Assembly: GCA_963716455.1 (NCBI GenBank)
Contig: CAVQTK010000008.1
Span: 1 to 17,983, forward strand
Direction: 5' to 3'
Source: CAVQTK01 sp963716455
GTDB lineage: Bacteria; Pseudomonadota; Gammaproteobacteria; Coxiellales; Coxiellaceae
Length of the DNA: 17,983 nucleotides
A model generated the notes under the pieces. It was given only the letters and a program-made list of their open reading frames with translations. It was not told the origin of the DNA and made no database searches. Positions 5,836-13,595 of the stretch are shown piece after piece. The translations under genes were made by a program, and so were the position numbers. The stretch's first letter is position 1; each line of letters begins with the position of its first letter.

Positions 5836-6684
5836 TTACAATTTTCCTGGAACAATCGCTGTAGATAAACTCATTTCATTAAAATTCCGGGCAATTTTTT
5901 GATGAACAATATATACGTATATTGCCCTTTGAATAGTTAGCATAGCCGCGTGTCGCCATACTGTTTGTATAAATAATAGAATTACAGTTGTAGATATCCC
6001 TATTATAATCCAAGGTGATTGGCCAATATAATAACCTACGAAAGAAGGAATGAGTGCTAATAAACGTCCTAAAAAGGTAATTAAGCTTATGCTAAAGCTA
6101 AGTTTTGGCGCTTCACCTGCATAATCATGCATTTTTTGGCTTGAGGTACGGATAGTCTGCCAAATTTTTTGTCGGCGTTCGATTAATAAAAAAAATACCA
6201 TAAAGCAGGCAAATTGCCAGGATAAACCGGAAAGTTGTTGATGCAAGAATTTTATTTTTTTAATTTTTTTTGGAAAAAAAATTGCAAAAATTCCAATAGT
6301 AGATTGGGTCAAAATCCATAAAAATATTTTTGGAAAGAGACGGCTTGCACTTGATAAGCCCTTAGATAGTAAGGGTTTTTTTTGCGCATCATAATGGTTT
6401 AAGCAAGTTATTAAAGCAGTGTCAAAATAACCGGCAATGACGTTAATAAAAAAAAAGATTACTAGAATCGCTGCATAACCCATTATAATTTGCACAGTGG
6501 GTAGAGTCCTCATATCGAAGCCTTTTAACCTCATGTATCCGGTTAACAGAGTTATTGCACTAAAGAATAAAAAATAGAAACTGCTACTTATGAATGGAAG
6601 CAAAAGTAATTTTTTTTCTTTCTGAAAAGTGCGGGTGGCTTGCCAAAGCAAATGCCAACCTCGTTGGCTCTTAATAAACATCAT
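5836..6684 (-). CDS. DUF6159-like integral membrane protein
   Basis: This 282-aa protein opens with RGWHLLWQATRTFQKEKKLLLLPFISS, the typical opening of DUF6159 proteins: a Trp-containing amphipathic helix, then a charged KEKK turn entering the first membrane helix. About five to six membrane helices follow, for example 28-48, 64-88, 116-136, 156-168, 203-222 and 224-243. Basic loops such as PKKIKKIK and ERRQKIW lie between them. Function of the family is unknown. Two adjacent ATG codons (6684 and 6681) mark the start. No Shine-Dalgarno sequence is visible, and a perfect TATAAT lies 3 nt upstream of the first ATG, so the message may be leaderless. The gene is divergent from queA with only 15 bp between starts. 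Confidence 0.75.
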   Translation of the reverse strand: MMFIKSQRGWHLLWQATRTFQKEKKLLLLPFISSSFYFLFFSAITLLTGYMRLKGFDMRTLPTVQIIMGYAAILVIFFFINVIAGYFDTALITCLNHYDAQKKPLLSKGLSSASRLFPKIFLWILTQSTIGIFAIFFPKKIKKIKFLHQQLSGLSWQFACFMVFFLLIERRQKIWQTIRTSSQKMHDYAGEAPKLSFSISLITFLGRLLALIPSFVGYYIGQSPWIIIGISTTVILLFIQTVWRHAAMLTIQRAIYVYIVHQKIARNFNEMSLSTAIVPGKL

Positions 6685-6692
6685 GTTATTAT
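6664..6692 (+). promoter_or_regulatory. Probable queA promoter overlapping the divergent gene start
   Basis: TTGGCT (6664-6669) and TATTAT (6687-6692) match the -35 and -10 consensus at 4/6 and 5/6 with a 17-nt spacer. Initiation about 7 nt past the -10 would fall at 6699-6700, on the queA start codon itself. That implies a leaderless or nearly leaderless message, consistent with the lack of a Shine-Dalgarno sequence. Confidence 0.45.
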
Positions 6693-6716
6693 ATTAAGTA
6701 TGATGGCATATGACCA
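6688..6716 (-). promoter_or_regulatory. Probable promoter of the DUF6159-like gene
   Basis: On the minus strand TGGTCA (6716-6711, 4/6) and a perfect TATAAT (6693-6688) are 17 nt apart. The expected start point is near 6681, the A of the second ATG of the gene. The -10 shares five base pairs with the proposed queA -10 on the other strand, so the two promoters should exclude each other. Confidence 0.45.
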
Positions 6717-7752
6717 GCTCGGTGATTATGATTTTGATCTGCCGGAAAATTTAATCGCTCAATATCCCTTAGCTGAACGTAGCTTAAGTCGTTTACTATG
6801 TATAAATATAACTAAGCAACTTATTTTTCATCAACAGTTTACTGATATTCTTAACTGGCTTGAGCCAGAAGATTTGATTGTCTTTAACGATACGAAGGTT
6901 ATTCCCGCACGATTGTTTGGTCATAAAGCCAGTGGTGGTAAAATAGAATGTTTAGTTGAACGTATTTTGTCGGATCATGAGGTGTTGGCACATATTCGTG
7001 CAAGTAAATCGCCTGCGATAGGTAGTCAGGTTTATTTAGCAGATGCATTTGTAGCCACTGTCGTGAGCCGTTATCAAGACCTTTATTGTCTGCAAATAGA
7101 AGGTTCTAGCTCGTTTCTTTCACTTCTTGAAAAATATGGTTCCATTCCCTTGCCCCGATATATTCGACGTGAAGTAGATTCTATAGATAAAGAGCGCTAT
7201 CAAACTGTTTATGCTCGAGAGTGTGGTGCGGTGGCTGCTCCAACAGCAGGATTACATTTTGATCATAAAATTTTAAAGGCGTTGCAAGAAAAAAATATTT
7301 ATACGACTTCCATTACTCTCCATGTTGGCGCCGGGACCTTCCAGCCTGTGCGCGTTCAATCTTTATTACACCATCAAATGCATAGTGAATATATGGAATT
7401 TTCGGCATCGGCTTGTGATGCTATAAATAAATGCCGTAAGAGAGGGGGGAGAGTAGTTGCAATAGGCACTACTGTAGTTCGTTGTCTTGAAACCGTTGCG
7501 CAACGTGATATTTGTCGACCTTTCTCAGGAGAAACTAATTTATTTATACGTCCTGGTTTTATTTTCCGTTGCGTTGATATGTTACTAACTAATTTTCATC
7601 TTCCTAAAACCAGTTTATTGATGTTAGTAAGTGCTTTTGGGGGGTATGATTTAGTTCGTCAGGCATATGAGACAGCTATTCAAAATCAGTATCGTTTTTT
7701 CAGTTATGGAGACGCTATGTTGCTGATGAGAAGTGCGCATGCTAATCTTTAA
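6700..7752 (+). CDS. queA: S-adenosylmethionine:tRNA ribosyltransferase-isomerase
   Basis: QueA transfers and isomerises the ribosyl group of SAM onto preQ1 at position 34 of tRNA, giving epoxyqueuosine in queuosine synthesis. The 350-aa product matches the family length (356 in E. coli) and is conserved throughout: DFDLPENLIAQYPLAERSLSRL, DLIVFNDTKVIPARL, YGSIPLPRYIRR, AAPTAGLHF, TLHVGAGTFQPVRV, GGRVVAIGTTVVRCLE, LLTNFHLPKTSLLMLVSAF and YRFFSYGDAMLL. I chose ATG 6700 (or 6703) because the DYDFDLPE opening follows directly. An upstream ATG at 6640 in the same frame would add 20 residues of non-family sequence and overlap the divergent gene. tgt, the usual neighbour, is absent. icd follows after 26 nt. 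Confidence 0.97.
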   Translation: MMAYDQLGDYDFDLPENLIAQYPLAERSLSRLLCINITKQLIFHQQFTDILNWLEPEDLIVFNDTKVIPARLFGHKASGGKIECLVERILSDHEVLAHIRASKSPAIGSQVYLADAFVATVVSRYQDLYCLQIEGSSSFLSLLEKYGSIPLPRYIRREVDSIDKERYQTVYARECGAVAAPTAGLHFDHKILKALQEKNIYTTSITLHVGAGTFQPVRVQSLLHHQMHSEYMEFSASACDAINKCRKRGGRVVAIGTTVVRCLETVAQRDICRPFSGETNLFIRPGFIFRCVDMLLTNFHLPKTSLLMLVSAFGGYDLVRQAYETAIQNQYRFFSYGDAMLLMRSAHANL

Positions 7753-7778
7753 AAGAAGAGAAGAGTGGAGTTGTTTAT

Positions 7779-9053
7779 ATGGCCTATCAAAAAATAAAAG
7801 TTCCTTCGCAAGGAAAGAAAATTATCCTTAATTCGGATTTATCCTTAACTGTTCCCAATGATCCTATTATTCCCTTCATTGAAGGGGATGGTATTGGCAT
7901 TGATATTACCCCTGTTATGCAAAAAGTAGTAAATGCAGCGGTGTATCAAGCCTATGGGCATTCACGACGTATCCAGTGGATGGAGATTTATGCGGGAGAA
8001 AAGGCTACTCAAATTTATGGGTCTAATGAATGGCTTCCACAAGAAACCTTAACCGCAATAAGCGATTATGTTGTGGCAATTAAAGGACCTTTAACCACTC
8101 CGGTTGGTGGGGGTATTCGTTCATTAAATGTGGCTTTACGACAGGAATTAGACTTGTATCTTTGTCTTCGTCCGGTCCGCTATTTTTCCGGCACTCCCAC
8201 CCCTGTTAAAAATCCAGAAAAAGTGAACATGGTCATTTTTCGTGAAAATTCTGAAGATATCTATGCGGGTATTGAATGGCCTGCCTATAGTGCAGAAGCA
8301 AAGAAAATAATTGCGTTTTTACAAAATGAAATGCAAGTGAAAAAAATTCGTTTTCCCCATAGTAGTGGCATTGGAATTAAGCCTGTTTCTGAGGAAGGAA
8401 CGAGCCGTTTAGTGAAGCGAGCTATTCAGTATGCTTTGGATGAGGGACGAAATTCTGTCACTTTTGTGCATAAAGGTAACATTATGAAGTTTACTGAAGG
8501 GGCTTTCAAGGAATGGGGTTATCAAGTTGCGCGTAAAGAATTTGGCGCTGTGCCACTTGATGGAGGACCTTGGCATAAAATTAAAGATCCTAGCAGTGGT
8601 CGTGAAATTATCATTAAAGATGCGATCGCTGATGCTTTTTTACAGCAAATTTTATTACGTCCTGAAGAATATAGCGTTATTGCTACACTGAATTTGAATG
8701 GAGATTATATTTCTGATGCTCTAGCAGCACAAGTGGGTGGCATTGGTATCGCTCCTGGTGCAAATATGGGAGACAGAACAGCTTTATTTGAGGCAACCCA
8801 TGGTACTGCTCCAAAGTATGCGGGTCAAAATAAAGTTAACCCAGGCTCATTAATTCTTTCCGCAGAAATGATGTTGCGCCATATTGGGTGGAAAGAAGCT
8901 GCCGATTTAATTATTCACAGCATCGAAACTACCATAAAGAAACACATAGTAACCTATGATCTTGCTCGATTGATGGATGGAAGCACTGAGGTAAGTTGTT
9001 CAGAATTTGGTGAAGCTTTAATTGCCGGAATTCAGGGCAACTATAGACTATAA
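7779..9053 (+). CDS. icd: NADP-dependent isocitrate dehydrogenase
   Basis: This TCA-cycle enzyme oxidatively decarboxylates isocitrate to 2-oxoglutarate. The 424-aa sequence is close to the E. coli type (416 aa): FIEGDGIGIDITP, TTPVGGGIRSLNVALRQELD (substrate loop, with Ser115 corresponding to the phosphorylated Ser113 of E. coli), FRENSEDIYAGIEW, VTFVHKGNIMKFTEGAF, LNGDYISDALAAQVGGIGIAPGANMG and HGTAPKYAGQNKVNPGS. The Lys-Tyr pair at about 346-347 is the determinant for NADP rather than NAD. The start is preceded by a purine-rich GAAGAGTGGAG. It lies 26 nt after queA and 34 nt before a small membrane-protein gene, so it is probably transcribed with both. No isocitrate dehydrogenase kinase is seen in the window. 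Confidence 0.97.
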   Translation: MAYQKIKVPSQGKKIILNSDLSLTVPNDPIIPFIEGDGIGIDITPVMQKVVNAAVYQAYGHSRRIQWMEIYAGEKATQIYGSNEWLPQETLTAISDYVVAIKGPLTTPVGGGIRSLNVALRQELDLYLCLRPVRYFSGTPTPVKNPEKVNMVIFRENSEDIYAGIEWPAYSAEAKKIIAFLQNEMQVKKIRFPHSSGIGIKPVSEEGTSRLVKRAIQYALDEGRNSVTFVHKGNIMKFTEGAFKEWGYQVARKEFGAVPLDGGPWHKIKDPSSGREIIIKDAIADAFLQQILLRPEEYSVIATLNLNGDYISDALAAQVGGIGIAPGANMGDRTALFEATHGTAPKYAGQNKVNPGSLILSAEMMLRHIGWKEAADLIIHSIETTIKKHIVTYDLARLMDGSTEVSCSEFGEALIAGIQGNYRL

Positions 9054-9087
9054 TCAAATGTGATAGCTTTAAACTAAGGAGTTTCTT

Positions 9088-9474
9088 ATGGCAGTATCTA
9101 TTTTTTTAGCTCAGGCTTTGGGATTATATTTGCTCATAATGAGCGTCAGTATGCTAGCGAATCATCGCGTGTTTCAGCTCATATTTCAGCAGTGGTCTCA
9201 ACAGCCTACACTTATAATTTTGACTTCCTTTATTGCGATTATTCTGGGGATAATTCTCGTTTTAATGCATAATATTTGGGTGGCGGATTGGCGTATAGTC
9301 ATTACTTTATTAGCATGGTTGACTTTGATTAAAGGAATAGTGCGCTTAAATTTTCCTCAAGCAGCCCCTAAATCCATGTTATATTTCCAAAACCATGCTG
9401 GTTTTTATTTTGGAGTAGGGATTTTTACCTTGCTCGTAGCAATCTTTTTATTGTACTTTGGTTTTGTTGGCTAA
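9088..9474 (+). CDS. Small four-helix membrane protein
   Basis: This 128-aa protein has four predicted membrane helices at about residues 4-22, 42-61, 67-87 and 103-126, joined by short loops. Conserved-looking loop residues are NHRVF (25-29), NIWVADWRIVITLLAWLTLIKG (about 62-83) and NFPQAAP. A clear AAGGAG precedes the start by 6 nt. No signal peptide, enzymatic motif or transporter signature is visible, and function is unknown. The pattern resembles short uncharacterised integral membrane proteins common in gammaproteobacteria. It lies between icd and the ankyrin gene with gaps of 34 and 19 nt, which suggests shared transcription rather than a shared function. Confidence 0.8.
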   Translation: MAVSIFLAQALGLYLLIMSVSMLANHRVFQLIFQQWSQQPTLIILTSFIAIILGIILVLMHNIWVADWRIVITLLAWLTLIKGIVRLNFPQAAPKSMLYFQNHAGFYFGVGIFTLLVAIFLLYFGFVG

Positions 9475-9493
9475 TGATTTTGATGGTTAAGAT

Positions 9494-12088
9494 ATGACGG
9501 ATTTTTCAAAAGCGTTACTCGATCCAACCAGCGTGTATGGGCATCCTTTAGAGGTTGTTGCAGATAATACTCTTACTAATGAGCAAAAAATTCAAGTTTT
9601 ACGTCAATGGGAATATGACGCACATGAACTGCAAACAGCTGAAGAAGAAAATATGCCTGAACTTGGGGAGGAGGAGCGGGGAAGTATGTTGAGTAGAGTG
9701 TTAGATGCTTTGCATCGCTTGGGAGATGAGAGCAGTATAGACTTATTAATTAATGCCAAAGCCGATGTTAATGCTGAACATAAAGGTGAAACTCCATTAC
9801 TGATTGCTGCTCAATTTGGGCATGTTGACATAGTAAATATATTATTATTCCACGGCGCTGACTTAAATAAATTTTATGGTCCATCGAAGTTGCTAATTCT
9901 TCATCTAGCTTGTATTAATGATCCGGTTAATGTATTGATTGTTAAAGCCTTAATAGACAAAAAAGCAGATTTGAACTCAGAAGCGTCCGGTATGAGGGTT
10001 ACTCCATTAATATTGGTAATAGAAAAGCAGAATTTTGGATTAGTGAAATATTTAATCGCAAGAAAAGCTGACGTCAATCAAAAAGATAAAAGAAGCTTGA
10101 ATCCATTAATGGCAGCTATGCATACAAATAATCTTGGGACAATGAAGTATTTGATTGAAAAAAAAGCTGATGTAACCCAAAAGTTACGAGATTACGGAAC
10201 AATTTTGCATTCAGCCGTTACTTGTAATCCAGAAGATATTGAAATAATAAAATTACTTCTTCACTCTAAAGCAAAGATTGATATTAGAGATAAGAATTTT
10301 CAAACTCCGTTAGATTTAGCTATTAAAAATGATAAAAAGTCTATTATAAATCTATTTAATCAATCATCAAATATTCGAAATATTGTAGTAAGTGGAGAGG
10401 ATGCAAAATTATTTTTTAACATAGAAAAAACTTTGAATAGTTTTTTTCAAGAAGCAAAAGAATTACTACCAAAAATTAAAAATTTACCAAAAAATGAGCA
10501 AAAACAAATAACACAAGAGGCGATGAGCATTCAGCAAGAACTCATTCTTCTTAAAAAAAATGACATGTTGTCTCATATGGGGATTTTGGATAAAAATTCA
10601 AGGAATACTCAAGAACCGCCTGAGGAGAAATTATTATCTCTTACTAAAAGAATCGACATACTTAGAAAGAAAGTGCAAGATGAAATAACTAAGTTTTTTC
10701 TTAATTCAAGCAGAGAAAGGCAGCAGGTTATAGACTATGATCGACTCAAAAAGGAAGCTGAAATTCTGATGATTCAATATAGCAGCAATAGTAAACAGCT
10801 TTCTTCACTTCAACAAGAGCTTAAGGATGCTGATTTACTTCCTCATATCATGCAAGAGCAAGAAACACTAACTAACTTAGAGATTAATATTTTAAAAAAT
10901 TATGCTCTCATTCAAAAATTTAACGATACTTCGAATATTTCATCCGCAAGCAATGGTAATATTGTAACTTTATGTATAGAGTTTAAAAATCAGATTAATG
11001 ATTATCAACAAAAATTTACTGTACTTGCGAAACATATGGAAAGAGCAATTAAAAAGAAGGATAAAATAACTAGTAAAGAGATACATAGGCCCAACCCAGA
11101 AACCAGACTTTCGTTAAAAAATAAACATGAAGAAAATAAATTTATATTAAGAAAATCAAAAATGACTTCAAGTGTGAGTTCTTCTCGAGATAAAAATTTT
11201 TCATCTTCAAAAACTCAGGTACGGAAACTTTTAAGTCAGCCAGTTGCAAAAATGTTTAATCAATACAAACTAATGAATGTTTTGTCCAGATCTAATGACT
11301 TTTTTAAAATACAAAAAAATAATATTAGAAAGAATATAATATCTGCAAAATTTTTATTGGAAAAACTAGATTCATCGATCATATCAATGGATATTATGAG
11401 TTTCAGTGAATTGAACAGATTAAAATACTGCTTAATTCAAATATTATTGAATATTGTTATTAATCAAAGCCAGATAACTCGCCGTCCAGAGCTACGTAAT
11501 ATGCGTAATACCTTGCATTCCATGAGTCTCATTTACGGAGAAACAGATCCAACCTTAGTGGGTTCTTGTCAATTGCAACAAGAGATTCATGAACTTGCCG
11601 AGGGATTAGCAGAATTAATCAGTTTATTTAGAAAAGGTGAAATTTCTGACGAATATTATTTACCACGACATACTGCGTTAAATTTTACTTCTCCAATATT
11701 AGTCAAAATGGCCGGTCATCGCTTTGACACTAGAAGCATTCCTGATGAAAAATTCCAACTACTTCTCAGAAAGTCTGCAGGATATAATCAATATTGTTGG
11801 ATGCAACTAACTAATTTATTATTACAGCCGAAAACAATTTTCCATCGATTCATACCAACAAATGAAGTAAGATTAACTATGGCTTTTGCTATTTTATGCC
11901 AGATTTCTGAAGCTATAGCTGCTGGACGAACTATGATTAGAGTTCATAATAAGGATTTCTTTTTGGACTTATCTTTAAAATGTATAGCTCGTGAATGGCG
12001 ACATCGAGGCTTATCATTAGAGGAAGCTTCTGATCGTTTAGAAAAACAATTAACTACAACTTATCCAACATCTAACTTTAATGGCTGA
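9494..12088 (+). CDS. Ankyrin-repeat protein with coiled coils, candidate secreted effector
   Basis: This 864-aa protein has four zones. Residues 1-77 (ALLDPTSVYGHPLEVV..., QKIQVLRQWEYDAHELQTAE, EENMP, SRVLDALHRLG) look like a small free-standing bacterial protein family fused here as an N-terminal module. Residues 77-290 hold about six ankyrin repeats, for example GETPLLIAAQFGHVDIVNIL, HGADLN, RKADVNQKD and TPLDLAIKND. Residues 305-520 are Lys/Glu/Gln-rich and predicted coiled coil. Residues 520-580 are basic and Ser-rich. Residues 580-864 are a helical domain I do not recognise, ending GLSLEEASDRLEKQLTTTYP. There is no signal peptide or membrane helix. Ankyrin-coiled-coil architecture and an acidic patch near the C-terminus fit type IV effectors of intracellular bacteria, but no secretion genes are in the window. 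The Shine-Dalgarno sequence is weak (TTAAG). Confidence 0.8.
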   Translation: MTDFSKALLDPTSVYGHPLEVVADNTLTNEQKIQVLRQWEYDAHELQTAEEENMPELGEEERGSMLSRVLDALHRLGDESSIDLLINAKADVNAEHKGETPLLIAAQFGHVDIVNILLFHGADLNKFYGPSKLLILHLACINDPVNVLIVKALIDKKADLNSEASGMRVTPLILVIEKQNFGLVKYLIARKADVNQKDKRSLNPLMAAMHTNNLGTMKYLIEKKADVTQKLRDYGTILHSAVTCNPEDIEIIKLLLHSKAKIDIRDKNFQTPLDLAIKNDKKSIINLFNQSSNIRNIVVSGEDAKLFFNIEKTLNSFFQEAKELLPKIKNLPKNEQKQITQEAMSIQQELILLKKNDMLSHMGILDKNSRNTQEPPEEKLLSLTKRIDILRKKVQDEITKFFLNSSRERQQVIDYDRLKKEAEILMIQYSSNSKQLSSLQQELKDADLLPHIMQEQETLTNLEINILKNYALIQKFNDTSNISSASNGNIVTLCIEFKNQINDYQQKFTVLAKHMERAIKKKDKITSKEIHRPNPETRLSLKNKHEENKFILRKSKMTSSVSSSRDKNFSSSKTQVRKLLSQPVAKMFNQYKLMNVLSRSNDFFKIQKNNIRKNIISAKFLLEKLDSSIISMDIMSFSELNRLKYCLIQILLNIVINQSQITRRPELRNMRNTLHSMSLIYGETDPTLVGSCQLQQEIHELAEGLAELISLFRKGEISDEYYLPRHTALNFTSPILVKMAGHRFDTRSIPDEKFQLLLRKSAGYNQYCWMQLTNLLLQPKTIFHRFIPTNEVRLTMAFAILCQISEAIAAGRTMIRVHNKDFFLDLSLKCIAREWRHRGLSLEEASDRLEKQLTTTYPTSNFNG

Positions 12089-12093
12089 TGCAT

Positions 12094-12579
12094 TTAAATT
12101 TGATATATTTTTTCTAATTGTCTCTTTTTAATTTTACCTAGAAAAAAAGAACGATTGGGATCGATAGTGGTGCAGCTCTTCATCGCTTCACGTCCAAGTA
12201 GCATGCGAAATTTCAAAGGATCGCGATTGGACAAAGACAATTCAATATTCCACATCTGATCACCCAGGCTGATAGGGGTTAAAATAACATAACGATGTTC
12301 TCTGTGGCCATTTGAGCTCATTATGCTACGTTCTTCAATAACTAACGATTCACATTTAATCAAAATTTGATTATTCGCTTGAAGAGGATGTACTGAAAAG
12401 CTTACAAATTTTTTGCCTCTTCTATAAAAAGAGTTAATATTGAAAGCATGTAGAGCTGAAGTTCTAGCGCCGGTATCGATTTTAATTTTTATAGCTGGAA
12501 TGCCTAATTCTGGCAACGTGCACCATTCCCTCCAACCGACTAACAAAGGATAGTCTTTCAAATTTAAACTTCCATCCAA
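12094..12579 (-). CDS. rimB: RimB-like ATP-dependent zinc protease family protein
   Basis: This 161-aa protein of the RimB/ATP-dependent zinc protease family (PF05618) has a retropepsin-like fold. Visible are LVGWREWCTLPELGIP (13-28), the active-site-like IDTGARTSALHA (34-45), the central HREHRYVILTPISLG and the family-ending LLGREAM (127-133). In Pseudomonas RimB trims glutamate residues that RimK adds to ribosomal protein S6. The gene overlaps the 3' end of the preceding AstE-like gene by 16 nt and is the last of the rimK operon. The symbol follows family and context. Its stop is only 5 nt from the stop of the convergent ankyrin gene, so no terminator fits between them and the transcripts must overlap. 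Confidence 0.85.
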   Translation of the reverse strand: MDGSLNLKDYPLLVGWREWCTLPELGIPAIKIKIDTGARTSALHAFNINSFYRRGKKFVSFSVHPLQANNQILIKCESLVIEERSIMSSNGHREHRYVILTPISLGDQMWNIELSLSNRDPLKFRMLLGREAMKSCTTIDPNRSFFLGKIKKRQLEKIYQI

Positions 12580-13589
12580 GGTAGTAACTCTTCTGATCGG
12601 TCTTCAATTGCTTTATCGATTCCTTTTAATTCTTTGAAGCAAGCAATGTGAAATAATGCTGCTCCTTCATGAATTAAAGGTAAATTAGTTTTGCCAATTA
12701 TAATGCCAGATAAGGGCGCTTTTATAGCGTATTCTTCTTGACCAATCGGATTGACAATAATTCCAAGTATTTCATTTTTTTTTATTCTTTTACCCAGTGC
12801 TTTAAATGGGCGTAAGATACCACTTTGTGCGGCACGTACCCAGTAACTTGAGCGGGCTATAGACGAATGATAATGAACGGGAACATTTATTTCCGGTAGC
12901 ATATTTAGTACGTGCATTACATTAATAATGCCTCTGAGCCCCACACGAATAGCCGACTCATTAAATCGCAGTGCTTCGCCCGCTTCATATAATAGCAAAG
13001 GAATGCCTTTATCATTCGCTGCTTGTCGCAGTGATCCATCTCGTTCTTTCGCATGCAATATAACAGGTGCATCAAATGCTTTGGCTAATCTTTCAGTAAT
13101 GGGCATATCCAGATTAGCGCGAATTTGTGGAAGATTATTACGCTGCTGCGATCCAGTATGTAAATCTATAAAATGGGTTGCATGTGCGACTAATTCATTC
13201 ATTACCAAATAAGCTAAACGAGAAGCGAGGGAACCTTTGCTAGAACCCGGAAAGGATCGATTTAAATCTCTTCTATCCATTAAATAACGATTTTGATAAA
13301 GAAATCCATAAATATTTACAATAGGTACAGCAATCAATGTGCCGCAAATTTTTTTTAGAAAGGCTTTTTTGAGCAATTTACGAATTATCTCAACACCATT
13401 AATTTCATCACCATGCAAAGCACCCGTGACGCATAACACTGGACCGCTATCCTTTCCTCTAATAATATGCACGGGCATGTTCATAGGGGTCCAATCATAG
13501 AGTTTAGGCATGGGTAACATAATAGTCATACGTTCCCCAGGATGAACTGTAATTCCATTAATAATAATTTCATGAGTTTTTTTGCTCAT
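12564..13589 (-). CDS. Succinylglutamate desuccinylase/aspartoacylase-family zinc hydrolase
   Basis: This 341-aa M14-type zinc enzyme carries GALHGDEINGVE (His59 and Glu62 as zinc ligands), RDLNRSFPGS (substrate carboxylate binding), HFIDLHTGS (His144, third ligand) and LLYEAGEALRF (catalytic Glu region near 202). A C-terminal lipoyl-like barrel at about 260-320 (RPFKALGKRIKKNEILG, IKAPLSGIIIG) is typical of the AstE-like proteins found beside rimK. Such enzymes hydrolyse N-acyl amino acids or gamma-linked bonds, and the true substrate is not known. The gene lies 6 nt after rimK and overlaps rimB, which strongly suggests a role in making or removing Glu tails. It is not an arginine-catabolism AstE, since no other ast gene is present. 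Confidence 0.85.
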   Translation of the reverse strand: MSKKTHEIIINGITVHPGERMTIMLPMPKLYDWTPMNMPVHIIRGKDSGPVLCVTGALHGDEINGVEIIRKLLKKAFLKKICGTLIAVPIVNIYGFLYQNRYLMDRRDLNRSFPGSSKGSLASRLAYLVMNELVAHATHFIDLHTGSQQRNNLPQIRANLDMPITERLAKAFDAPVILHAKERDGSLRQAANDKGIPLLLYEAGEALRFNESAIRVGLRGIINVMHVLNMLPEINVPVHYHSSIARSSYWVRAAQSGILRPFKALGKRIKKNEILGIIVNPIGQEEYAIKAPLSGIIIGKTNLPLIHEGAALFHIACFKELKGIDKAIEDRSEELLPWMEV

Positions 13590-13595
13590 AAAAGA

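Noticed and set aside
6640..6699. Longer N-terminus for QueA
   Set aside because: The 20 extra residues are not family-like and overlap the divergent gene. The conserved opening follows ATG 6700/6703.
12928..13212. Plus-strand frames opposite the AstE-like and rimK genes
   Set aside because: They are shadows of well-supported conserved genes on the minus strand.
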